Part shown: in pieces, positions 24,265 through 33,761 of the stretch | How the letters are laid out: the number at the start of each line of letters is the position of its first letter | How positions within the stretch are numbered: position 1 is the stretch's first letter | Assembly: GCF_003255815.1 (NCBI RefSeq) | Contig: NC_037673.1 | Location: 11,983,006-12,047,005, forward strand | Direction of reading: 5' to 3' | Length of the DNA: 64,000 nt | Source of the DNA: Theropithecus gelada | Lineage: Eukaryota; Chordata; Mammalia; Primates; Cercopithecidae | Position numbers and translations under genes: made by a program | Notes under the pieces: generated by a model | The model's input: only the letters and a program-made list of their open reading frames with translations | Databases searched by the model: none | What the model was told of the DNA's origin: nothing

Positions 24265-24660
24265 GCTGCATTATTTATTTACTCAACAAATAAATATTTG
24301 AGTGTTTGCAAGATGTTCTGCCACATTAGGTTCTGTGAGAAATTTATATATGAATAAAATAAGATCCCTAGTCCCAGGGCTTTATAGTCTGGCAGGGGAC
24401 ATTAGAGCAGCAGCAACTAACTATAATCAAGAAAACATGTGGTCAGAAACATAAATGAAGCGTGAGAGGTTTGTAGGCTTTTACAGAAATTTCTGCATCC
24501 TTTCGTGTGTGTTTTAGACCCAGGAAGGAGAATACATTGAATCTGATGCTAAAGTATAGATGAAATATCAAAAACGTAGGTGCATTAAAAAGGCATTTCA
24601 AACAGATGGAATGAGTCAAGCCACAGGTCTGTGGAAAACTGTCAGACATTCCTGGGAAAA
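24265..24660 (-). mobile_element. L2 LINE 3' region remnant
   Basis: Begins near 'tttactcaacaaataaatat' and continues through 'gatccctagtcccagggctt' and 'tatagtctggcagggg', matching the reverse complement of the L2 3' end. The following 375 bases to 25035 may be further decayed L2; I see nothing else there except a (TTG)n patch near 24931. Confidence 0.6.
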
Positions 24661-25035
24661 TGGCACATGGACTTTCTGGCTAGAAGGCAGAGTTCTTGTA
24701 GATGTTCTTGTAGTGAAAAGCAAGAATAATGGCAAGTAAAAATTTTTTAGTAATGACTTGTGAGTTTCCTTGAAAGTAAGAAATGTTGTTTAATGTAAAG
24801 AAATAATGAGCAACACAAGATTTCCGAGCAGAGTAATAGAATAGTCAAAACTGTGAATCAGCAATATTATTCTGACAGCGGTATTGAAGAGGCTAAGAGT
24901 GAGATCTGTTTTGGTTGTCCTGAATTTTTATTGTTGTTGTTGTTGTTATATATGACTTGTAATCGCAGCAATCATATAAAAATATGAAAGTGTACCTAAG
25001 TAGCTACTCTAGTTGAAGATTTTGGGATAAATATG

Positions 25036-25488
25036 TGTCAGGCCTCTGAGCCCAAGCTAAGCCATCGCATCCCCTGTGACTTGCAGGTATATGCCCAGAT
25101 GGCCTGAAGCAACTGAAGAATCACAAAAGAAGTGCAAATGCCCTGCCCCGCCTTAACTGATGACATTCCACCACAAAAGAAGTGAAAACGGCTGGTCCTT
25201 GCCTTAAGCAATGACATTATCTTGTGAAGTTCCTTTTCCTGGCTCATCCTGGCTCAAAAAGCTCCCCCACTGAGCACCTTGTGACCCCCACTGCTGCCCA
25301 CCAGAGAACAACCCCCCTTTGACTGTAATTTTCCTTTACCTACCCAAATCCTATAAAACGTCCCCACCCTTTATCTCCCTTTGCTGACTCTCTTTTCGGA
25401 CTCAGCCCGCCTGCACCCAGGTGATTAAGAAGCTTTATTGCTCACACAAAGCCTGTTTGGTGGTCTCTTCACATGGACGTGCATGACA
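25036..25488 (+). mobile_element. Solo LTR7 (HERV-H family LTR)
   Basis: Starts 'tgtcaggcctctgagcccaa' and ends 'cttcacatggacgtgcatgaca'-like text, matching LTR7 along its length (453 bp). The flanks are a perfect 5-bp duplication 'atatg' (25031-25035 and 25489-25493), so this is a clean solo LTR left by LTR-LTR recombination. A TATA box 'tataaaa' lies at 25352-25358. The usual AATAAA is not seen; 'gattaagaagctttattg' stands in its place, as in LTR7B/C-like variants. LTR7 copies can act as promoters or enhancers in pluripotent cells; activity of this copy is unknown. Confidence 0.93.
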
Positions 25489-25493
25489 ATATG

Positions 25494-27007
25494 ATTTTCA
25501 GAAAAGAGGGGGAAAGGGGAAAATAGCATTTTGCAATCAATCAATCAATCATTTATTTGTTGAGTAAGTGAATAATGCAGCAAGTACATAGAAAGAGAAA
25601 AGGTAGGGACCAATGAATCAGGTTTGTGAAACATAATTTGAGGGACAAAGTGAATCATAAAAGCCTCTGGGGGAAACATGAGGAAGATCCTGAAATCTTA
25701 CAGTATTAAAATGAGGTGAGGAATTCACAAAGAAACACTCATGTGTCATAATGAATTAACATCTTGTTGTCTGTGGTATAATTTTAATTCAAAATTAAAT
25801 GTGTGTGTGAACAAAAACACATGTTTCTGAAATAATACCACAATTTTAGCAACAGGAAAACTTCTATTAGGTTAATTACTACTATTTTTTTAACAATCAG
25901 TTTCCTATATTACACTAGAAAATATCTAACATCAATTCAATTTTATGTTGAAAATTATTTCAGTACAAAGTTTTCAATGTATAAACACATCTCTCTTTAG
26001 GGATTTATGTAGCCAAATGCATTTTTAAAAAAATTTCAAATGTAAAACTACATGGTAGTCCCAATGAAACTTCCTTGCAGAGCTGATTTTTCTATTTCAT
26101 AATTCAAAATACAAATATAAATTACTTGAATAGTTTATCATTCATATTATGAGAGAAATAAAGTAAAGAATTATCAATTGTTAGGTAATTTTAGAGCTTC
26201 TTTTAACAGTAAAGGTAAAAAAAGAAAAGATTATAAAGAATCCCTCAGCAGCCTTCATTAACATTCAAATAGATTACAGTTGAACTTCCAACGAATTTAG
26301 TACATTCATTTGCATGTCAAGTTTTCACAGCATGAGATAACTTCTTTTTTAACAAAAGATAAGCTGTACTTCAACCTCTATTATTGTTATCAGCGTGTCT
26401 TATCACAGTGTCAACGCTTTTCTTTCAAGGCAAAATGCCACTGTACTCTAGTTTTCTTTTAGAAATTATTTCCTGTCCAATCGGCTTTGCAATCAGTCTA
26501 AATTCCTACTATGTGAAAGAAAATCTGGTAGGCATTTATTTAGGAAAGGAGAACGTAGAGAACATCTTTTAATGTGAAACATTCTGATGGGCGCTGGAAA
26601 TACTGTGTTGTAGGAAGCAGACATAGTTTCTGCCTCAGAGAAATTAAGAGTGTTTTTTGGTAGACAGACATTTTGCAAACAACTCCTGACAAACTAAGGA
26701 CAATGAGAACTAAAAAGTAACCTGACTAGTCAAGAATGCTAGCAAGGAGTTGAGGAATACTAAGGTAAGACCCATTCCTGATCTCAACCATAACATCAAC
26801 TGTTGGAAATAAGTTTAGAAGAAGAATTGTTTATACAAATTTTAGCGTCATTTAGAGAGGTAGAAAATACAAGAGAAGATGTTTGTGGTGGGGGATGTTT
26901 TATGAAAAATTATCTCAGCAGCCCCCCAAGTATAGCATTAAGCAAGCTCTTTTAGACATTATGAAAAACAAATGTTCATGGACCATTTAGATTAAGATAC
27001 TAATGTT
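25494..27007. other. No recognised feature
   Basis: AT-rich unassigned sequence between the solo LTR7 and the provirus. A (TCAA)n-like patch sits near 25535. Short frames at 26384-26572 (plus) and 26493-26678 (minus) overlap each other and show no motif. Confidence 0.5.
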
Positions 27008-27011
27008 ACAT

Positions 27012-27377
27012 TGAAAGGAATGAGGCACATCCCCCATATATCTCCCAACTTCCTGAGCCCAGCACAAACACATTCCTCCATATTTCTCTCAAACTTCAGA
27101 AAAACACCACCTAGGAAATCCCCGATAAGGACACAGCGGGAACCAATAAAAAATGCTAAATGTGCTGTAACTGAGAGAATTACCTTGTTCCCCTGTAACT
27201 TTACATATCCTGTTTACATCGGGCTATAAAAAGCAAGCACTCGCATTGTTCGGGGCCCTCTTGTATGCTGTGGAATGGAGGGACCAAGTTCGAGCTTGCA
27301 GTAAAGATCCTTGCCGCTTGGCTTTGACTCTGGACTCTGGTGGTCTTCTTTGGGGAACAAACGGTCTGGGCATAACA
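27012..27377 (+). repeat. 5' LTR of the provirus (366 bp)
   Basis: Begins 'tgaaaggaatgaggcac' and ends 'ggtctgggcataaca'. CCAAT box at 27143-27147, TATA box 'tataaaa' at 27225-27231, and a variant poly-A signal AGTAAA at 27300-27305 followed by GT-rich sequence. Differs from the 3' LTR at 27172, 27185, 27195, 27266, 27294 and 27362, all transitions; 27172, 27185, 27266 and 27362 are CpG/TpG alternatives. Confidence 0.97.
27225..27231 (+). promoter_or_regulatory. LTR TATA box
   Basis: 'tataaaa' in U3 with a CCAAT box about 80 bp upstream. The U3/R boundary is expected 25-30 bp downstream, near 27255. Promoter activity is inferred from layout only. Confidence 0.75.
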
Positions 27378-27379
27378 TC

Positions 27380-27397
27380 TGGGGGCTCGTCCGGGAT
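27380..27397 (+). promoter_or_regulatory. Primer binding site for tRNA-Pro
   Basis: The 18 bases 'tgggggctcgtccgggat' start two bases after the 5' LTR. They are complementary to the 3' end of tRNA-Pro and identical to the primer site used by murine-leukaemia-type gammaretroviruses. Confidence 0.95.
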
Positions 27398-27562
27398 TCC
27401 TCAAGCCCACCAGACCCCTGGTCAATGGATCTACTAAGATCGATCTACTGATAGGTGAGCCGGCTCGTCTCCATTTGTCTGTCTGTGTCTGTTCTGAATC
27501 TGAATCTGTGACTCGCGAGGTCTGAAACTGGAGCTGGCGCAGTCCTGGTGGACGCGCTATAG

Positions 27563-28096
27563 GACAGCCAGCGGAGACCGGTGGGAGACGTCCCCTGGCT
27601 CTCATCTGATCTAGATTGCGATCCGAGCTGCCGGAGTGCGATCGCGATCCGAGCGGCTAACTCTGACCTGGGCTTCTGGTGCATGCTTGCGATCCGAGCT
27701 GCCAGAGCGCGATCGCGATCCGAGCGGCTAACTCTGACCCGGGCTTCCGGTGTGCGCTTGCAATCTGAACTGCCCCGGTTTGGCGGGCAGCAGCTATCTC
27801 TGATCTGGGCTGCCCGAGCGCGATCACGATCCAGGCAGCTAACTCTGACCCGGGCTTCCGGTGCGCGCTTGCAATCTGAACTGCCCCGGTTTGGCGGGCA
27901 GCGGCTATCTCTGATCTGGGCTGCCCGAGCGCGATCGCGATCCAGGCAGCTAACTCTGACCCGGGCTTCCGGTGCGCGCTTGCAATCTGAACTGCCCCGG
28001 TTTGGCGGGCAGCGGCTATCTCTGATCTGGGCTGCCCGAGCGCTATCGCGATCCAGGCAGCTAACTCTGATCAGGGCTGCCAAAGTGCGCCTGTGA
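27563..28096 (+). other. Leader open frame in phase with gag, ended by TGA at 28094
   Basis: After a TAG at 27560-27562 this frame is open to a TGA at 28094-28096. The first in-frame ATG is at 27683, which would give 137 codons; non-ATG starts such as a CTG are also available. It is the same frame as the gag ATG at 28187, and no other stop lies between 28097 and that ATG. The product would be an arginine-rich series of 37-residue repeats with no signal peptide that I can see. The layout recalls the glyco-Gag leader extension of murine gammaretroviruses, but it may only be a side effect of the repeat array. Translation is unproven. Confidence 0.35.
27618..28092 (+). repeat. CpG-rich leader tandem array: 2 x 71 bp then 3 x 111 bp
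   Basis: Unit starts are 27618, 27689, 27760, 27871 and 27982. The 71-bp units begin 'gcgatccgagctgcc' and share 'gcgatcgcgatcc' and 'taactctgac' with the 111-bp units. The long units begin 'gcaatctgaactgcc' and add about 40 bp including 'ggtttggcgggcagcggc'. Copies of the long unit differ at only a few bases. The last repeat ends in a diverged 'taactctgatcagggctgcc'. The array lies in the untranslated leader where packaging and translation signals reside. Because 111 is a multiple of 3, frames stay open through it on both strands (a 37-residue repeat). Confidence 0.95.
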
Positions 28097-28186
28097 CTAG
28101 ATATCATTAATAAGTCAGATCAGATTTCCTTTACAGGGATTCTAACCCACATTCCTTTACAGGAAGAGACTACAAATTATTACAGG

Positions 28187-29420
28187 ATGGGTAATACCCA
28201 GAGCACTCCTCTATCTCTCCTTACAAGTAATTTCAAAGAAGTTAGAGCAAGGGGCCATGATCTTGGTATAGAAATCAGGAAAGGAAAGCTAATTACTCTG
28301 TGTCACTCTGAATGGCCTGCCTTTGATGTGGGGTAGCCACCCGAAGGGACCTTCTGACTTGCTGTCATCACTAGGGTAAAGTCCAAGATTTTCCTACCTG
28401 GGCGTGCGGGCCACTTAGATCAAATCCCATATATCCTCATATGGCAAGACCTTGTTGAGAACCCGCCTCCTTGGCTGTCCCCTTTCCAATTAGCCTCTGA
28501 ACCCTGTAAGGCACTGGTTGCTTGACCACTAAAATCCAAGCAACCAACTGCCCCTCCCCATCCTGTTCTACCTGACAGCGGGGACCCACTGTTCACAGAA
28601 CCCCCTCCGTACCCCTCCGGGCCCCAGGCCCCAGTCCCCCGGGCTGAGCCAGGGGAAAGAGCAGGCGGATAGGAGGCGGCCGGCACATAGGGACCTGCTG
28701 AGAGTGAAAGTAACTTTGAAGGGCCGGTGGGGCGGACGCGAGGGCGCACTTCACGGGCTAGCCCCCCCCAGCCACCTGACTCCACAGTGGCTCTACCCCT
28801 TTGGGAAATAGGACCCCCAGATGACACGGGAATCCCCAGGCTCCAGTACTGGCCATTCTCTACCAGTGATCTGTATAACTGGAAGACCCAGAGTGCTCGG
28901 TTTTCAGACAACCCCAAAGATTTAATGGCTTTACTGGATAGTGTCATGTTCACCCACCAGCCCATTTGGGATAATTGTTAGCAGCTCCTCCGAATCTTGT
29001 TCACAACGGAAGAGCGAGAAAGAATACAGGTAGAAGCTAGAAAGCTGGTCCCGGGGGACGACGGTCAACCAACTGCCAACCCTGACCTCATAAATGCGAC
29101 TCTTCCTCTGACCAGGCCGGCGTGGGACTACAACACGGCAGAAGGTAGGGGACGACTACGCCTTTATCGCCAGACTCTAATGGCGGGTCTCTGGGCAGCT
29201 GCTCGCAAGCCCACTAATTTGGCTAAAGTATACTCTGTTCTGCAGGGAAAGACAGAGAGCCCAGCTACCTACTTAGAAAGGTTAATGGAAGCTTTTAGAC
29301 AGTACACCCCCATAGACCCAGAGGCTCCAGGAAGTCAGGCAGCTGTTGTAATGTCTTTCGGAAATCAGGCAGCCCCAGACATTAAAAGGAAACTCCATAA
29401 ATTAGAAGACTTAGAGGATT
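28187..29420 (+). pseudogene. gag: Defective gag (matrix, p12-like, capsid), 3' part deleted
   Basis: Gag is the structural polyprotein that assembles the particle at the plasma membrane. The ATG at 28187 opens a frame starting MGNTQSTPLSL, a myristoylation-type N-terminus. The same frame continues for over 1.2 kb but holds six stops: 28334, 28355, 28523, 28670, 28688 and 28979. A PPPY late-domain motif is encoded at 28601-28612 in the p12-like region. Capsid follows, and the major homology region (QGKTESPATYLERLMEAF) begins at 29243. Near 29420 the capsid C-terminus is joined to reverse-transcriptase sequence in another frame, so the nucleocapsid zinc knuckle is gone. From 28997 to 29479 the frame is open for 160 codons; only about 140 are gag. 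Confidence 0.92.
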
Positions 29421-32355
29421 GTGGACATACACCCAACTGTGCCAAATCCATATACCCTCCTGAGTACCCCAAACCCTAAACATCAATGGTACACTGTTTT
29501 AGATTTGAAAGATGCTTTCTTCAGTTTGCCTTTAGCCCCTCAGAGCCAAAAACTCTTCACCTTTGAGTGGAATGACCCTAGAAGGGGCATAAGTGGCCAA
29601 CTGACATGGACCAGGCTGCCGCAGGGATTCAAAAACTCTCCTACCCTGTTTGATGAGGCCCCCCATGAAGACCTGGGTGAGTACCAATGTAAACACCCTG
29701 AGGTAACTTTACTACAAAATGTTGATGACCTCCTGATTGCTGCTGAGACCCAAGAAGCTTGTATTCAAGGGACCAAGAGTCTCTTACAAGCTCTGGAAAA
29801 TCTAGGCTACAGAGCCTCAGCAAAGAAAGCTCAAATCTGTAAGCCAGAAGTAACATATCTGGGGTACCTGCTAAAAAGAGGGCAGCGCTGGTTAACAGAC
29901 GCCCAGAAGCAGACTGTTCTGCAGATTCCCAGGCCACAATCCACCCGACAAGTGAGAGAATTCCTGGGGTCGGCGGGATTTTATAGACTATGGATACCTG
30001 GGTTCGCAGAACTGGCTAAACCCTTGTATCAGGCAACACGGGGGCAGCAGCCATTTAATTGGACAGACGAAGCCGAGTCGGCTTTCCAACAGATCAAAAC
30101 CGCCCTACTCTCTGCGCCTGCACTGGGACTACCTGATGTCACCAAGCCCTTCCACTTATACGTGGACGAGAGTAAAAGTGTTGCCAAGGCGGTAATAACT
30201 CAGAATTTAGGCCCCTGGCGGAGGCCAGTTGCCTACCTGTCAAAGAAGTTAGACCCAGTGGCTGCCAGGTGGCCCCCTTGTCTCCGAATGATTGCGGCCA
30301 CGGCTCTGATGGTACAAGATGCTGATAAACTTGTCATGGGTCAAGAATTGCGGGTCGTTACCCCACATGCCATCGAAGGTGTACTCAAACAGCCACCTAA
30401 TCGATGGATAAGTAACGCCCGGCTCACCCACTACCAAGGACTACTACTAAATCCTATCAGGAAACCCTTCCTGCCCCCAACGACCTTAAACCCTGCCTCG
30501 CTGCTGCCCAACCCGGACCTGGACACGCCGCTCCATGATTGCACCGAGATACTAGCTCAGGTGCATGGAGTTGGAGAGGACCTGCAAGACCACCCACTCC
30601 CTGACGCTAACCTCGTCTGGTTCACTGATGGGAGCAGCTTCATGCATCAAGGCCAGAGGTACGCTGGAGCGGCAGTGACTTCAGAGACTGAGGTAATCTG
30701 GGCGGGACCCCTGCCCCCGGGGACATCGGCCCAGAAGGCCGAACTGATAGCGCTCACCCAAGCTCTCACCTTAGGGGCAGGGAAGAAGCTGACAGTATAT
30801 ACAGACAGCCGATATGCTTTTGCTATGGCGCACATACACGGGGCCATCTACAGGGAGCGAGGGTTACTAACGGCTGAAGGAAAAGAGATTAAAAAAAAAA
30901 AAAAAAAAAAAAAACAAGCAAGAGATCCTAGCCCTGTTAACAGCGCTATGGAAGCCAGAAAAGTTAGCCATTGTGCATTGCCCAGGGCATCAGAAATCAA
31001 CCACTCCAACTGCTCAAGGCAACTTTCTGGCAGGCCAAACTGCAAGAAATGTGGCAAAGGCTCCCAGCCAACTCCTTGCACTCCAGCTCCCTGACCCGGG
31101 CCCCCGGGACTTGCCACATTTCCCTGATTATTCAGAACAAGATCTCCAGTGGATTGACAAGCTTCCCCTAAAACAGATCCAGAATAGGTGGTGGACTGAT
31201 ACTAATGACCAAACCATCCTACCAGAAAAATTAGGACAACAAGTGTTAGAACACATCCACCGAACCACCCACCTGGGTGCTCGGCGGATAATAGACCTGA
31301 TCAGACGCTCTAAGCTCAAATTCAGACATACAGCTGAGATGGCCAGCAGCATCGTGGCAAGTTGCAAAGTCTGCCAGCTTAACAACGCCTACCCCCAGTC
31401 CCAGGCTGCAGCGGGAACAAGGCTTAGAGGAACCAGGCCCGGTATCTACTGGGAAGTAGATTTTACTGAAATAAAGCCAGGAAAGTATGGGTATCGGTAC
31501 TTACTTGTCTTTGTAGATACTTTTTCAGGGTGGACTGAAGCATTTCCAACCAAAAGAGAAACTGCTCAGGCTGTAGCAAAGAAAATTCTGGAAGATATCC
31601 TCCCCAGGTATGGCTTCCCCGTCCAAATAGGGTCAGATAATGGGCCGGCCTTCGTTGCTAAGGTAAGTCAGAATTTGGCTTCCATCCTTGGGGCAAATTG
31701 GAAATTACATTGTGCTTACAGGCCCCAGAGTTCAGGACAGGTAGAAAGGATGAATCGGACCTTAAAAGAGACCTTAACTAAATTGACTATGGAGACTGGC
31801 GCTAATTGGGTGGTCCTTCTCCCCTATGCTCTGTTCCGGGCCCGTAATACCCCTTACAGACTGGGCCTTACCCCTTACGAAATCATGTATGGCAGACCCC
31901 CACCCCTGGTTCCCAGTCTAAAAGATGATCTGCTCAAATCTGAAACAGAAAATGTCTCTGAACTCTTATTTTCCCTACAAGCCTTGCAGAAAATTCATCA
32001 AGAAATCTGGCCCAAGCTGAAGGAACTATACGAGACCGGTCCCCCACCGACACCCCATCCGTACCAGCCGGGAGACTGGGTCCTGGTTAAGCAACACCGA
32101 CAAGAGACCCTAGAACCCAGGTGAAAGGGACCACTCCAGGTACTCCTGACCACACCCACCATCCTGAAGGTAAAAGGCATCACGTCGTGGATTCACTACA
32201 CCCACGTCAAGCCAGTGGACCCAACCTCCGACTTTCTAGGACCAATCACGGCAGCGGCTGAAGCACCGGCCACATGGACTGTGGACAGAGTTAAGAACAA
32301 TCCCTTAAAACTCACCCTGCGCCGGCAATATAGCTCACTGCAAACATGCAGTTAG
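29421..32355 (+). pseudogene. pol: Defective pol (reverse transcriptase, RNase H, integrase)
   Basis: Pol encodes the replication enzymes; this copy cannot. Protease and the RT N-terminus are lost in the deletion at about 29420. RT resumes at DIHPTVPNPYTLLS and reads through LPQGFKNSP. The active site reads NVDD (29718-29729), where gamma-type RTs have an aromatic residue first. RNase H shows TDGSS (about 30622), AELIAL (about 30738) and TDSRYAFA (about 30801). A 24-A run (30891-30914) then shifts the frame from phase 0 to phase 1. Phase 1 carries the end of RNase H (CPGHQ), an integrase HHCC zinc region (about 31256-31382) and a complete D,D-35-E triad (codons at 31459, 31636, 31744). A TGA at 32122 cuts the integrase C-terminal domain; the frame goes on to 32355, overlapping the env start. 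Confidence 0.95.
30891..30914 (+). repeat. (A)24 homopolymer inside pol
   Basis: Twenty-four A in a row interrupt RNase H coding sequence. Upstream phase 0 and downstream phase 1 both encode conserved RNase H/integrase residues, so the frameshift falls in this run. There is no SINE or retrocopy body next to it and no target duplication. Confidence 0.97.
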
Positions 32356-33287
32356 GTAGTCTAGCCCTAACGTTAGCCGCCCTAGTGGCCGCTGGGGAAA
32401 ACACCAAACTAGCACCTAAACCCCAGTCAGGAAAAGTTTCCCTACTGTTTCTCAGGAACCAATTCCAGCCTCTGCAGCATCACAGCAGTGCCCCCTAATA
32501 TCACCCTGAGGGCTCCGCCGGGCATATTCTTCTGGTGTAATGGGACATTATCTAAGGACCTATCTAGTCTCTCTGTTACCAACCTACTGTGTCTCCCTGT
32601 CCCATTAGTTCCCCGGTTGACTCTACTAACTGCTGGTGAGTTCCTAGGGTACACCGGTAACTGAACTAGTACTGCTATTCACCCAGTCCCTAGACCGAGA
32701 CCTGCAGGAGCCATATTTCTCCCCCTCATTGCAGGAATCTCCCTCACCGCATCCCTCATTGCGGCCGGGATGGCGGGCGGGGGAGCCCTAGGTCACACCC
32801 TCATAGAAAGCAACAAGTTGTACCGACAATTTGCCATTGCTATGGAGGAGTCAGCTGAGTCCCTTGCCTCCCTTCAGCGGCAGCTCATGTCCCTAGCCCA
32901 GGTAACCTTGCAGAACCGGAGGGCCCTAGACCTACTCACTGCTGAAAAAGGTGGTACATGTATGTTTCTGAAAGAGAACTGTTGTTTCTACATAAATGAA
33001 TCAGGGCTTGTAGAAGACCGGGCCAACAGTTACGCAAGTTAAGCACTGAAGTAAAAACACGGCAGTTTGCTTCAGCTGCAGAACAACGGTGGAATTCCTC
33101 TATGTTTTCTCTGTTAGCCCCCTTCCTTGGACCCCTGCTAAGTCTACTATTTCTGCTAACCATAGGACCTTGTGTTGTTAACAGAATTTTGCAGTTTGTC
33201 AGAGAAAGGTTTAACACCGTTCAGCTCATGGTCCTCAGAGCCCAATACCAACCTGTAAACGCTGAAACAGAGTCAGACTTATAAGAC
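32346..33287 (+). pseudogene. env: Defective env: most of the surface subunit deleted, transmembrane subunit frameshifted
   Basis: Env is the envelope glycoprotein precursor. The ATG at 32346 overlaps the end of pol, as usual in gammaretroviruses, and starts a hydrophobic leader of about 17 residues. Only about 50 codons follow before TAA at 32496. By then the sequence has jumped to the C-terminal part of the surface subunit in phase 1 (from about 32494), so the receptor-binding region is absent and no CXXC motif is visible. A further TGA (about 32662) precedes the fusion-peptide-like hydrophobic stretch. The transmembrane subunit keeps the LQNRRALDLLTAEKGGTC region and a CX6CC motif (32959-32985), then hits TAA at 33040. 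Phase 0 carries the membrane anchor and tail (33102-33284). At least one deletion and one frameshift separate these parts. Confidence 0.92.
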
Positions 33288-33311
33288 CCAAGATTGGCTC
33301 TAGAGTTACCT

Positions 33312-33327
33312 GAAAAGAAGCGGGGAA
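33312..33327 (+). promoter_or_regulatory. Polypurine tract
   Basis: 'gaaaagaagcggggaa' lies directly against the 3' LTR start. It is purine-only except for one C, and it is the expected plus-strand primer site. Confidence 0.88.
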
Positions 33328-33693
33328 TGAAAGGAATGAGGCACATCCCCCATATATCTCCCAACTTCCTGAGCCCAGCACAAACACATTCCTCCATATT
33401 TCTCTCAAACTTCAGAAAAACACCACCTAGGAAATCCCCGATAAGGACACAGCGGGAACCAATAAAAAATGCTAAATGTGCTGTAACCGAGAGAATTACC
33501 TCGTTCCCCTATAACTTTACATATCCTGTTTACATCGGGCTATAAAAAGCAAGCACTCGCATTGTTCGGGGCCCTCTTGTACGCTGTGGAATGGAGGGAC
33601 CAAGTTCGAACTTGCAGTAAAGATCCTTGCCGCTTGGCTTTGACTCTGGACTCTGGTGGTCTTCTTTGGGGAACAAATGGTCTGGGCATAACA
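33328..33693 (+). repeat. 3' LTR of the provirus (366 bp)
   Basis: Collinear with the 5' LTR at a constant offset of 6316 bp, with six transitions between them (1.6%). TATA at 33541-33547 and AGTAAA at 33616-33621. Ends 'ctgggcataaca' and is followed by 'tcat', the target duplication partner. Confidence 0.97.
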
Positions 33694-33761
33694 TCATGTC
33701 TTGTTTAATTCATTCATGACACACAAAGCTAAACAAGAAGAAAGAGGTGTGGTGAGTTAAC

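Larger units (their letters stand above)
27012..33693 (+). mobile_element. Class I (gammaretrovirus-like) endogenous provirus, two LTRs, defective
   Basis: A 6682-bp provirus: 5' LTR, tRNA-Pro primer site, leader with tandem repeats, gag, pol, env, polypurine tract, 3' LTR. Flanking 4-bp words 'acat' (27008-27011) and 'tcat' (33694-33697) are a target duplication with one mismatch. The LTRs are collinear with no indel and differ at six sites, indicating a lineage-specific insertion of a few million years or less. The interior has deletions at gag/pol and in env, frameshifts and many stops, so it encodes no working virus. Gag, Pol and Env remnants are all gamma-type (PPPY motif, DX35E integrase, CX6CC in the transmembrane subunit). 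The family is not certain; PTERV1/CERV-like elements are one candidate because they use tRNA-Pro and occur in Old World monkeys. Confidence 0.95.

Noticed and set aside
27380..27397. Possible tRNA gene piece
   Set aside because: The 18-bp tRNA-Pro complement is a primer binding site two bases after an LTR; no tRNA arms surround it.
27445..28107. Minus-strand frame of 220 codons with 37-residue repeats
   Set aside because: It is the antisense of the CpG-rich leader array. The frame is open because the repeat length is a multiple of three and the array lacks stop words; no known gene or promoter faces this way.
28420..28965. Minus-strand frame of 181 codons
   Set aside because: It lies antisense to gag; GC-rich gag sequence leaves it open by chance and it has no recognisable motif.
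30848..31117. Minus-strand frame containing a phenylalanine run
   Set aside because: The run is the complement of the A24 tract inside pol.
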